DNA of 11,162 nt, taken from Sedimenticola_A endophacoides (GTDB lineage: Bacteria > Pseudomonadota > Gammaproteobacteria > Chromatiales > Chromatiaceae). Every line of letters begins with the position of its first letter. The stretch's first letter is position 1. The translations under genes and the position numbers were made by a program. Location: contig PQCO01000098.1 in NCBI GenBank assembly GCA_003062345.1, positions 1 through 11,162 of the forward strand. Reading direction: 5' to 3'. Positions 1 through 6,039 of this stretch are shown here, one piece after another. Under the pieces are notes generated by a model that searched no databases, was not told the DNA's origin, and worked only from the letters and a program-made list of their open reading frames with translations.

Positions 1-104
1 CTGCAATGTGCGGGACGGAGTCGTGATGAGCGCAGGACGGTCGGGGCAGTAACGGCTGTCGCGTTGGCGAGTCGATTTTGGGGACTGGGATGTCCCAAAA
101 TCTT
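1..104. other. Non-coding segment beyond the livM breakpoint
   Basis: No credible coding region is visible here. The sequence does not continue livM, which would be expected to run leftward on the minus strand for roughly 300 more codons. The only structured element is the palindrome at 74-102, listed separately. The segment may be the edge of a mobile or repeated element that interrupted livM, but no transposase fragment can be read in it. Confidence 0.5.
74..102. repeat. REP-like inverted repeat beside truncated livM
   Basis: The left arm GATTTTGGGGAC (74-85) pairs with GTCCCAAAATC (92-102) as 11 bp with one bulged G, around a six-base loop. It lies just past the livM stop codon. No T-run follows on either strand, so it does not look like an intrinsic terminator. 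Palindromes built on GGGAC/GTCCC resemble REP-type sequences moved by RAYT transposases. The resemblance is from memory and the assignment is inference. Confidence 0.45.
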
Positions 105-491
105 TCACGAGGTAGCGACACTCTTGAGGGCGGTGGTCATGACGTTGGTCTGGTAGGTGTCGAAGAGGAACGGGAAGAGCAGGGTGAAGAGCAGCGCCGC
201 CGCTGACAGCGGGTAGAGATACCTGGGGGTGTGCAGGATGTATTGGACCAGCGGTTCGTTCAGACGACTCTGCGCCAGCCTGCGGCTCTTGCGCTTCTCC
301 TGTTGCACCGCGACCACCCGCGACAGGATCGATAGCACGAAACAGCCGAGGGCGACAAAAAACAGGTTCTCCCAGCGCCACTCCACGGTCCCTTCCAAGG
401 GGTCGGCCTTGATTACCATGATGGGGAAGGTGAGGAAGGCGAACCAGAGGGAGACCTTCAGGGAGCGTTTGACGACATTCAGTGTGACCAT
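105..491 (-). pseudogene. livM: Truncated branched-chain amino-acid permease LivM (N-terminal domain only)
   Basis: LivM is one of two inner-membrane permease subunits of the high-affinity Leu/Ile/Val ABC importer. This reading frame gives 128 residues, whereas E. coli LivM has about 425. It holds the LivM N-terminal domain, with hydrophobic segments near residues 13-29, 43-60 and 94-111, and keeps the family-like run QTNVMTTAL at about 114-122. Family members continue from there into the permease core. Here the protein instead reads KSVATS and stops, so homology ends near position 125. The start at 491 lies 3 bp after the livH stop, the usual livHM spacing. Without the core transmembrane domain it cannot form a permease channel. 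I read it as a broken gene, cut by insertion or rearrangement. An assembly join is the alternative explanation. Confidence 0.8.
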
Positions 492-494
492 GGT

Positions 495-1397
495 TTACAC
501 CTTCTGGATCTCGTCTTTGCCGAGGATGCCCGAGGGCTTGAAGATCAGGATCAGCACCAGCAGGGAGAAGGCGAACACATCCTCGTAGTCGCTGGAGACG
601 TAGCCGGTGGCGAAGCTCTCGGTCAGGCCCAGCACAATACCGCCGAGCACCGCCCCCGGGATCGAGCCGATGCCCCCGAGCACTGCGGCGGTAAACGCCT
701 TGATGCCGGCTAGAAAACCGATGAAGAAATTGATCTGTCCGATGTGGGAGGCGATCAGCACACCGCCGATGGCGGCCAGGCTGGAGCCGATGATAAAGGT
801 GGTCGAGATGACGCGGTCCACATTGATGCCGACCAGGGTCGCCATCACCTTGTCCTGGGAGGTGGCGCGCATCGCCTTGCCGATCCGCGTGAATTTGATC
901 AGCAGGGTCAACAGCACCATCACCGTGGCGGTGGTCACCAGGATCACCATGTCGGTGGAGCCGACGATGTGGGCCACCGGCTCCATGAACTCAAACTCCG
1001 GGATCAACTCGGGGAAGGCCAGGAAATCGGAGGTCTGGGCCAGCAGGACGTAGTTCTGTAGGAAGATCGACATGCCGATGGCGCTGATCAGCGGTGACAG
1101 GCGGGGGGCATGGCGCAACGGGCGGTAGGCGACCTTTTCGATGGTGTACCCATAGGCGCTGGACCAGATGGCCGCCGCCAGTCCCGCCATGACGATGATT
1201 CCCAGCGTCGGGAAGCCGTAGATGGCGAGTACCGAGGAGACGATGTAGGCGGTGAAGGCGCCGATCATGTAGATCTCGCCGTGGGCAAAGTTGATCAGGC
1301 CGATGATGCCGTAGACCATGGTGTAGCCGAGCGCGATCAGGGCATAAATGGATCCCCTGGTCAGTCCGCTGAAGAGAAGCTCGATAAAGTATTCCAT
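495..1397 (-). CDS. livH: Branched-chain amino-acid ABC transporter permease LivH
   Basis: This is an inner-membrane permease subunit of the Leu/Ile/Val importer, normally paired with LivM and driven by LivG/LivF. The 300-residue length matches the family (E. coli LivH is about 308). The N-terminal signature around residues 11-41 (RGSIYALIALGYTMVYG, then NFAHGE) is typical of LivH, as is the small-residue-rich segment at about 229-260 (AGIKAFTAAVLGGIGS). The cytoplasmic loop at about 171-193 (RIGKAMRATSQD, then GIN) is the EAA-like contact for the ATPase. Several hydrophobic helices alternate through the protein. The gene itself looks intact. It lies 69 bp downstream of livK, with a terminator hairpin between them, and 3 bp upstream of the livM fragment. 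With livM truncated and livK frameshifted, its product probably has no working partners in this locus. The Shine-Dalgarno sequence is weak. Confidence 0.93.
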   Translation of the reverse strand: MEYFIELLFSGLTRGSIYALIALGYTMVYGIIGLINFAHGEIYMIGAFTAYIVSSVLAIYGFPTLGIIVMAGLAAAIWSSAYGYTIEKVAYRPLRHAPRLSPLISAIGMSIFLQNYVLLAQTSDFLAFPELIPEFEFMEPVAHIVGSTDMVILVTTATVMVLLTLLIKFTRIGKAMRATSQDKVMATLVGINVDRVISTTFIIGSSLAAIGGVLIASHIGQINFFIGFLAGIKAFTAAVLGGIGSIPGAVLGGIVLGLTESFATGYVSSDYEDVFAFSLLVLILIFKPSGILGKDEIQKV

Positions 1398-1417
1398 GGA
1401 GGGGCTGCCTGGTGCGC

Positions 1418-1452
1418 AAAAAGGGGAGCGGTATCACCCGATACCGCCCCCC
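1418..1452 (-). terminator. Intrinsic terminator/attenuator between livK and livH
   Basis: On the minus strand, the arm complementary to 1440-1452 pairs with the arm complementary to 1423-1435. This makes a 13-bp GC-rich stem with one mismatch around a four-base GGGT loop. Five T residues follow directly (plus-strand A run 1418-1422). It starts 14 bp after the livK stop and ends 21 bp before the livH start. This is the classic form of a Rho-independent terminator. Partial read-through would give more binding protein than permease. Confidence 0.8.
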
Positions 1453-1466
1453 TCGGTGGTGATCGC

Positions 1467-2584
1467 TTATTGGACCTCTACGTACTCTCCGTCCCGGACC
1501 TGGTACATGGAGAACCCGACGCCGACGGCATCACCCCTCTCGTCGAAGTGGATCTTGCCCACGGGGGTGTCGACATCCTTGGTGCGCAGGGCGTTGACGA
1601 TGGCCTGGTAGTCGGTGGAGTCGGCCTGATCGATGGCGTTGGTCAGGGCCAGGGCCGCCGAGTAGGCGTTCTCATAGAAGAGGCGCCGGGATCGCTGCCG
1701 AACTCCTTCTTGTGGGCCTCGACGGCAGCGCCGGAGAGGGGGTTTTGGGAGTTGTCCTTGGGGCCGGAGGCGTAGACTCCCTCGGCATATTTTCCGGCGA
1801 CCTTGATAAAGGTGTCGTCCTTGACGCCGTCATCGGAGATGAACACCGTGTCCATGCGTTTCTTGCGCATCTGGCTGACGATCTTCGAGGCCTCCGGGTG
1901 GTAGCCGCCGAAGATCACCGCGTCGGCTCCGGAGCGCTTGATCTTCTGCACGATGGCGGAGTAGTCGACGGCGCCCGGGGTCACGCCCTCGTAGAGCACC
2001 ACTTCGGCCCCGTCGGCCTGCTCCAGGAAGGTCTTGGCGAACTCGGCCAGACCCTTGCCGTAATCCCCCTTGTCATGGATGACCGCGATCTTCTTCAGCC
2101 CCATCTTGAGGGCGAAATCGACCTCGGTCCGGGCCTGGGCGTCATCCGCCGCGATGGTGCGGAAGAAGTTGGGGTAGTCACCGCTCTGGGTCAGGGCGGG
2201 ATTGGTCGCGGAGGGGGACATCACCACCACGCCGGCATTGTTGTAGATCGGCAGCGCCGCCTTGGTGGCGCCGGAGCAGATGTGGCCAAGCACCACGTGT
2301 ACGCCGGATGAGACCAGTTTGGTGGCGGTGTTGGTGGCCACCTCGGGTTTGCACACATCGTCCTCGATCAGCAACTCGACCTGCCTGCCGTCGATGCCGC
2401 CCCGGGCATTGATCTCGTTCACGATCAGCTTGGCCGCGTTGACCGTGGGGATGCCGTAGGAGGCGAGGTCGCCGCTGTGGGCGCCAGCGACGCCGAATTT
2501 GATGGGGTCGGCGGAAAAAGCGGGCAGGGAGATCGCCATGGCCATGGCGGCCACGAGCAGTTTTTGTCCGATGCGCAGTTTCAT
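1467..2584 (-). pseudogene. livK: Branched-chain amino-acid binding protein LivJ/LivK, frameshifted
   Basis: This is a periplasmic Leu/Ile/Val-binding protein of the type 1 substrate-binding fold, which delivers substrate to LivHM. The start is ATG 2584, preceded by AAGGAGAG. It begins with a signal peptide (MKLRIGQK, then a hydrophobic stretch and PAFSA) cleaved near residues 24-25. Two cysteines at about 78 and 103 match the disulfide known in E. coli LivJ/LivK, followed by the ligand-loop SGATK. After residue 301 (SDPGA) the frame shifts at about 1680-1682. The plus strand has GAAGAGGCGCC where GAAGAAGGCGCC would restore the frame. The original frame ends at 1643 after 12 aberrant residues, giving a 313-residue product. 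The other frame continues with FFYENAYSAALAL and ends EYVEVQ at 1467, giving 372 residues if repaired, the normal family length. It is a recent pseudogene or a single-base sequence error. Confidence 0.88.
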
Positions 2585-2620
2585 TGTTATCTCTCTCCTT
2601 GGTAGGGGCTCAATCGGGAA

Positions 2621-2649
2621 ATCATATTGAATTTCAGGGTGGAAGCCAA
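2621..2649 (-). promoter_or_regulatory. Sigma70-type promoter for livKHM
   Basis: Read on the minus strand, a -35 box TTGGCT (2644-2649) and a -10 box TATGAT (2621-2626) are separated by exactly 17 bp. They match the consensus at 4/6 and 5/6. Transcription would start near 2614, leaving a leader of about 30 nt that contains the AAGGAGAG ribosome-binding site of livK. This fits a housekeeping promoter placed directly upstream of the operon. Confidence 0.6.
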
Positions 2650-2680
2650 GCGCCCTGGGGACGGGGCATCGTTCCCGCAT

Positions 2681-2720
2681 CGCCCGCCCGAATCGGCTAT
2701 GCTGGCCATTCGAGCGGGCG
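2681..2720. repeat. Long inverted repeat upstream of the livK promoter
   Basis: The arms CGCCCGCCCGAAT (2681-2693) and ATTCGAGCGGGCG (2708-2720) match at 12 of 13 positions around a 14-base spacer. The repeat lies about 30 bp upstream of the predicted livK -35 box and about 130 bp downstream of the cyclase stop. No T-run follows on either strand, so a terminator is unlikely. An operator for a dimeric regulator is possible, as is a repeat element. Confidence 0.45.
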
Positions 2721-2785
2721 GATAGTGCGATTGCCCGCCGGGCCGTGGTCGTAAGAGGGGTGTGCGGGATGGGCGCTCGGCGGCC

Positions 2786-2810
2786 AAAAAAAAACGGCTA
2801 TGAAAGCGTT
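2786..2810 (-). terminator. Probable intrinsic terminator after the diguanylate cyclase gene
   Basis: On the minus strand, AACGCT and AGCCGTT form a short stem (about 6 bp with one bulged C) around the loop TTCAT. An unbroken run of nine T follows, the first two of which are in the stem. It lies about 40 bp past the stop codon at 2850. The stem is weak and AT-rich, so efficiency is uncertain, but the T-tract and position fit the end of the signalling operon. Confidence 0.45.
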
Positions 2811-2849
2811 TAATCTGGGCAAGGCCGGTGTGTCCGGGGCGGATGCGGG

Positions 2850-3809
2850 CTATCCCCGGTAGACGTTGTACTGGTTGCGGCCGGACTCTTTGGAGAGGTA
2901 GAGCGCCTGGTCGGATTGTTCCACCCACTGGCGGTAGAGGGTCATCTCCTGGCTGATTTCGGAGATGCCGAGGCTGATGGTGCAGTGGATCTCATGTTCG
3001 CCACTGACGATGTGAAGATCCTCCACGGCGGCGCGCAGGCGTTCGCAGAAGTAACTGGCGCCCTCCGCATCCGATTCGACCAGGATGACGCCGAACTCCT
3101 CGCCGCCATAACGGCCCGAGATGTCGGTGTCGCGCTGGGTCTTGCGGATGGTGGCGGAGATCTGGCGTATCACCTCGTCGCCGGCCTGGTGGCCGTAGGT
3201 GTCGTTGACCCGCTTGAAGTGATCGATGTCGAGCATCACCAGGGAACTGGCCCGGCCGGAGCGGGCGAAGCGCAGAAACTCCTTCTCAACTTCCGCTTCC
3301 CAGGAGCGGCGGTTAAGCAGCCTGGTGAGGCCATCGGTTTTGCTCAGCAGGTCCAGCTCATCGTTCAGCGCCTGTAGGGCGATATCGTCCAGTGCCGATT
3401 CGGTCACGTCGGTGATGATCATGCAGACCTGGGCGATGCTGCCGTCGACCGCCTGTAGGGGGAACAGGGAGAGGTTCTGGTACATCCACTCCACCTGGCT
3501 GGTGATCGGGCGGTAGTTGCTGAACTTGAGCAGGTACGGGCGCTGTTTCCAGGTGGTGAAGGCCCGGTTGTTGAGCACGAACACCGAATCCACCTTGCTC
3601 TTGAGCCACTCCCCGGGGAGCTCCGGAAAACACTCGAAGAGGTCCTTGCCGATGACCTTGCGTGCGCGGGTGTTGCTGTGGTTCTCCATGAACCGGTTCC
3701 AGAGCTGGACCTTGCAGTCGCGGTCCAGCACCACCAGGCCGACATCCACGTTCTGCAGGATGTTCAACAGCAGGTGCAACTGCTCGATGGTGTCCGGGGT
3801 CGATTTCAT
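2850..3809 (-). CDS. PAS-GGDEF diguanylate cyclase
   Basis: This protein makes the second messenger c-di-GMP from two GTP. The 319-residue, apparently cytoplasmic protein has no membrane segment. An N-terminal PAS-like sensor spans about residues 10-137, ending in the PAC-type sequence IITDVTES. A coiled linker (about 138-156) leads into the GGDEF domain (about 157-319). Catalytic features are intact: the signature GGEEF at 235-239, the metal-binding Asp in LDIDHFK (about 194), and an RxxD product-inhibition site, RDTD, at 226-229, five residues before GGEEF. Activity and feedback inhibition are therefore both expected. The ATG at 3809 lies 4 bp after the stop of the receiver gene, and its GGAG ribosome-binding site lies within that gene's last codons. 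This implies translational coupling and a shared pathway. The PAS ligand is unknown. Confidence 0.92.
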   Translation of the reverse strand: MKSTPDTIEQLHLLLNILQNVDVGLVVLDRDCKVQLWNRFMENHSNTRARKVIGKDLFECFPELPGEWLKSKVDSVFVLNNRAFTTWKQRPYLLKFSNYRPITSQVEWMYQNLSLFPLQAVDGSIAQVCMIITDVTESALDDIALQALNDELDLLSKTDGLTRLLNRRSWEAEVEKEFLRFARSGRASSLVMLDIDHFKRVNDTYGHQAGDEVIRQISATIRKTQRDTDISGRYGGEEFGVILVESDAEGASYFCERLRAAVEDLHIVSGEHEIHCTISLGISEISQEMTLYRQWVEQSDQALYLSKESGRNQYNVYRG

Positions 3810-3813
3810 TCCG

Positions 3814-4803
3814 TTACTCCATCAGCGGGGCGGCACGCGCCTCCAGGGCGTCGGCCGATGTCTGGGGGAAGAGCAGCCATTGGTTGCAGGAGATCCGGTT
3901 GGCGATGGTGTAGTCGCACTCGATCAACAGGATCTGTTCGCCGGCCGGGGTCTGGATCCGCTCGCATCCCCGGATCAGCTCACGGCGGGTGCGGGTGATC
4001 GGCTGACCGATGCTGAACAGCTCGTCGATCTGCTCGCTCATGCCCCGCAGGTAGGCCCCGGAGAGGATGTTGGCCATATCCATGATCGCCTCCAGTTCCG
4101 ACGCATCCTTGTCCGGGGGCTTGTGGTAGAGCAGGTTGTGGATGCGTTCGGCGTCCTGGCTGTTGAAGGTGAGGATCATCTCGCCGGAGATACCACCGCC
4201 GGTAAACCCCTGACTGATGATGCGGTCGTCGCCGCCGGGGTCATCCTGGCTGCGCAGCCGCTCGGCCAGGCGACCGCGCTCCAGGTAGCCGACCCGGGGG
4301 ATGGAGAGCTCCACCTCCTGTTCGATAAACCGGGCCAGCAGGTCGGCGGCGCGGCCCTTGGATATATTGGAGTACTCCTGGCACCAGTCGGTGAACTCGA
4401 CCGCCTCGTCATAGACGATGTGGCGCTCCCCGCTGAGCTGCAACAGGCCGTAGTCGTTGAGGACGCGGGTCAGTTCGTCGCTCTGAATCGGTTTCTTGAT
4501 GAAGCAGACCGCGCCGAGGGACATGACCCGGCGGCGGCTTTCGGGCTGGATGTCACCGGAGATGACGATCGGCAGGGAGGGGAGGTCCTCCTCGCGGATC
4601 GTCTTGAGCACCCCGAAACCATCGAGCACCGGCATGGTGAGGTCGAGGAACAGGATGTCGGCCCGGCCCTGGCGGATCAGCTCCAGCGCCTCCTCGCCGT
4701 TGCCGGCGTAGGAGAGTTCCACATCCCAGTTTTCCGGGAGCGACCGCGCCACCTGCTTGCGGGCGAAGCTGGAGTCGTCACATATCAGTACCGGGATCGT
4801 CAT
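3814..4803 (-). CDS. Response regulator: receiver plus CheC/CheX-like domain
   Basis: The receiver domain (residues 1-120) has every key residue: the acidic pair D9/D10, phospho-acceptor D54 in LFLDLTMP, S82 and K104 in FIKKP. There is no DNA-binding domain. Residues of about 145-315 resemble the CheC/CheX/FliY phosphatase fold. The segment ELEAIMDMANILSGAYL (about 236-252) keeps the catalytic-type Asn (N245). An Asp replaces the usual Glu three residues before it, and a Pro follows about 23 residues later. By family knowledge, such domains dephosphorylate phospho-Asp receivers, so the protein may be a regulated phosphatase or an adaptor. Its close link to the downstream cyclase suggests control of c-di-GMP signalling or chemotaxis-like output. 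No sensor kinase lies in the window. The CheC-like call is moderate and the receiver call is very firm. Confidence 0.87.
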   Translation of the reverse strand: MTIPVLICDDSSFARKQVARSLPENWDVELSYAGNGEEALELIRQGRADILFLDLTMPVLDGFGVLKTIREEDLPSLPIVISGDIQPESRRRVMSLGAVCFIKKPIQSDELTRVLNDYGLLQLSGERHIVYDEAVEFTDWCQEYSNISKGRAADLLARFIEQEVELSIPRVGYLERGRLAERLRSQDDPGGDDRIISQGFTGGGISGEMILTFNSQDAERIHNLLYHKPPDKDASELEAIMDMANILSGAYLRGMSEQIDELFSIGQPITRTRRELIRGCERIQTPAGEQILLIECDYTIANRISCNQWLLFPQTSADALEARAAPLME

Positions 4804-4854
4804 CTGTATCGGTGGCTCGTTTTCCCTGCCGACCCGAGGCCGTGTCGCCGCGTG

Positions 4855-5067
4855 TCAGGCGTTGAGGTCGGGGATCAGTAGCGTCTCTATCCGCGAAATC
4901 GCATCTTTGAGAAAAAGTTTCCTTTTTTTCAGGCGCCGCAGTTGCAGTTCGTTGATGTATGGCCCGGATGAGAGCCGCAGAATGGCATCGTCCAGATCCC
5001 GGTGCTCCTCGCGCAACGTGATCAGCCGGGATTGCATCTCATCGATTGAAAGGTTGTCGAGGGTCAT
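4855..5067 (-). CDS. YdcH/DUF465-family small helical protein
   Basis: This is a 70-residue, charged, all-helical protein of the YdcH (DUF465) type. The conserved core LREEHRDLDDAI, followed later by LQLRRLKKRKLFLKD and closing with an Ile-rich helix, is characteristic of this short coiled-coil family. I chose ATG 5067 because it gives the normal family length (about 70 residues) and starts just before the conserved helix. A longer frame running from 5148 would add a low-complexity arginine/glycine leader over a strong hairpin and is less likely. Its biochemical role is not established. It lies 51 bp upstream of the receiver gene on the same strand and is probably the first gene of the operon, though such small genes also occur alone. 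The Shine-Dalgarno sequence is poor. Confidence 0.82.
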   Translation of the reverse strand: MTLDNLSIDEMQSRLITLREEHRDLDDAILRLSSGPYINELQLRRLKKRKLFLKDAISRIETLLIPDLNA

Positions 5068-5132
5068 GTGAGTCCGGCGTACCTCGTCTGCAATGGCGGA
5101 TCCTCTGTGGCTGGTCCTGGAGCCTCCGAACA

Positions 5133-5157
5133 TGCCTCCCCGCGGCACGGGGAGGCA
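5133..5157. repeat. Perfect 10-bp inverted repeat upstream of the YdcH-like gene
   Basis: TGCCTCCCCG (5133-5142) pairs perfectly with CGGGGAGGCA (5148-5157) around the five-base loop CGGCA. No T-run follows on either strand. It would form a very stable hairpin in any leader transcript of the YdcH-like gene, or could be a repeated palindromic element. No function can be assigned from one copy. Confidence 0.6.
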
Positions 5158-5227
5158 CGACAGGGTAATCCGTTCACTTTTGGACCCATTGGGGCGGCAC
5201 TGCCCGGCCGCGCTCGCAGTGGCGCTA

Positions 5228-5242
5228 CCGGCGAATCGCCGG
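5228..5242. repeat. Short palindrome CCGGCG-AAT-CGCCGG
   Basis: Two perfect 6-bp arms (5228-5233 and 5237-5242) flank a 3-base spacer. It could be a dimeric protein-binding site or a small hairpin. At this GC content it may also be chance. Confidence 0.3.
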
Positions 5243-5445
5243 AGCCTCTCCAGAGATTATCAAAAAATGGAGGAAATGTGGTTGTTTTCTTGATCCTCAG
5301 TGCCTTTCGTTCCCGCTATATTGATGCCGACATAATATTATTTTGCCCACCGCCCCTATGGGATTCTTATTTGCTGGGATATAGTGTCGGTCGGCAGAAG
5401 AAGTCTGTTAACATCGGAAGATCGGTAGTGAGTGGAGGCCGCGAT

Positions 5446-6030
5446 ATGGCCAATGAGCAGTCCGCCAATAACGAAAAAATTGAAGGGGCGGTCACTGAGG
5501 CACAGTTTCTCCGGGCGATAACCTCGTTCGAGGCGATTATCCTCAGCCAGATAAACATCAAGAACAAGCTGGGTGATCGTCTCAACTGGGCCATCCAGGC
5601 GGGCATCATCATCCTCGGCATCATCGCCGTATCCATCATGATCCTGCTCTGGACCCTCTCCTCCCAGGTCAACCGGATCTCCGCCGTGGTCAATGACATG
5701 AATGAGGACTTCACCGAGGTCTCGCAGCACATGGCGCGGATCAACACCGCGATCACCTCGGTCGAGCAGCGGGTGGGGTTGCTGGAGCAGATTACCGGGC
5801 AGACCGCCTCGATGAGCCGTGAGATGACCCGGATCGCCGTCGACATGGAGAGCATGCGGGACAATGTGGACGGCATCAAGAACACCATCGGCACGGTGCG
5901 ACACAGTATCGGCAACATCTCCAATTCCATCGACATCATGAACATCGATGTCCAGCGCATGGGCATTGATATGCACCGCATGGGTGCCCCCGCCCGATCC
6001 ATCAACAAGATGTTCCCGTTCATGCCTTGA
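5446..6030 (+). CDS. Single-pass membrane protein with long coiled coil (first of a pair)
   Basis: I do not recognise a named family. The start ATG 5446 has GGAGG seven bases upstream, giving 194 residues. Residues 1-48 are polar and probably cytoplasmic. One strong transmembrane helix spans about 49-70 (AIQAGIIILGIIAVSIMILLW). Residues of about 75-180 show 3-4 spaced hydrophobic positions typical of coiled coil, increasingly filled by Met and Ile (MDMESMRDNV, then DIMNIDVQRMGIDMHRMG). The C-terminus breaks to a short Pro-containing tail ending MFPFMP. Likely topology is N-in with a periplasmic coiled coil. This plan resembles the signalling helices of chemoreceptors, but no hallmark hairpin tip is seen. 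The next gene starts 9 bp downstream and has the same architecture, so the two products may form a heteromeric rod. Function is unknown. Confidence 0.85.
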   Translation: MANEQSANNEKIEGAVTEAQFLRAITSFEAIILSQINIKNKLGDRLNWAIQAGIIILGIIAVSIMILLWTLSSQVNRISAVVNDMNEDFTEVSQHMARINTAITSVEQRVGLLEQITGQTASMSREMTRIAVDMESMRDNVDGIKNTIGTVRHSIGNISNSIDIMNIDVQRMGIDMHRMGAPARSINKMFPFMP

Positions 6031-6039
6031 GGTGGCGTT

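Larger units (their letters stand above)
5068..5445. other. Divergent intergenic region with hairpins and an AT-rich patch
   Basis: This gap of about 378 bp separates the minus-strand YdcH-like gene from the plus-strand coiled-coil pair. It holds the hairpin at 5133-5157 and a small palindrome at 5228-5242. An AT-rich stretch at about 5314-5385 has several -10-like hexamers (TATATT at 5317, CATAAT at 5331, TATAGT at 5380), but none has a convincing -35 at proper spacing. The plus-strand reading frame is open through this region and in frame with the downstream gene, but its composition is unlike protein and I read it as non-coding. Confidence 0.5.

Noticed and set aside
74..102. Palindrome read as an intrinsic terminator for livM
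   Set aside because: There is no T-run on the appropriate side, and livM is broken here, so a repeat-element explanation fits better.
2585..2680. Start of livK at 2680 rather than 2584
   Set aside because: That would place 32 charged residues before an obvious signal peptide and would overlap the predicted promoter. ATG 2584 has a strong AAGGAGAG site.
3517..4881. Long open frame on the plus strand, opposite the receiver and cyclase genes
   Set aside because: It is the complement of two well-recognised minus-strand genes with intact domain motifs. Its translation has no domain-like pattern. Long antisense open frames are common in GC-rich coding DNA.
5068..5148. N-terminal extension of the YdcH-like protein to 97 residues
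   Set aside because: It exceeds the normal family length of about 70 residues, and its start would sit inside the perfect hairpin at 5133-5157.
5068..5445. Upstream extension of the first coiled-coil protein to 320 residues
   Set aside because: The added part has no protein-like pattern and runs through hairpins and an AT-rich promoter-like patch. ATG 5446 has a well-placed GGAGG.
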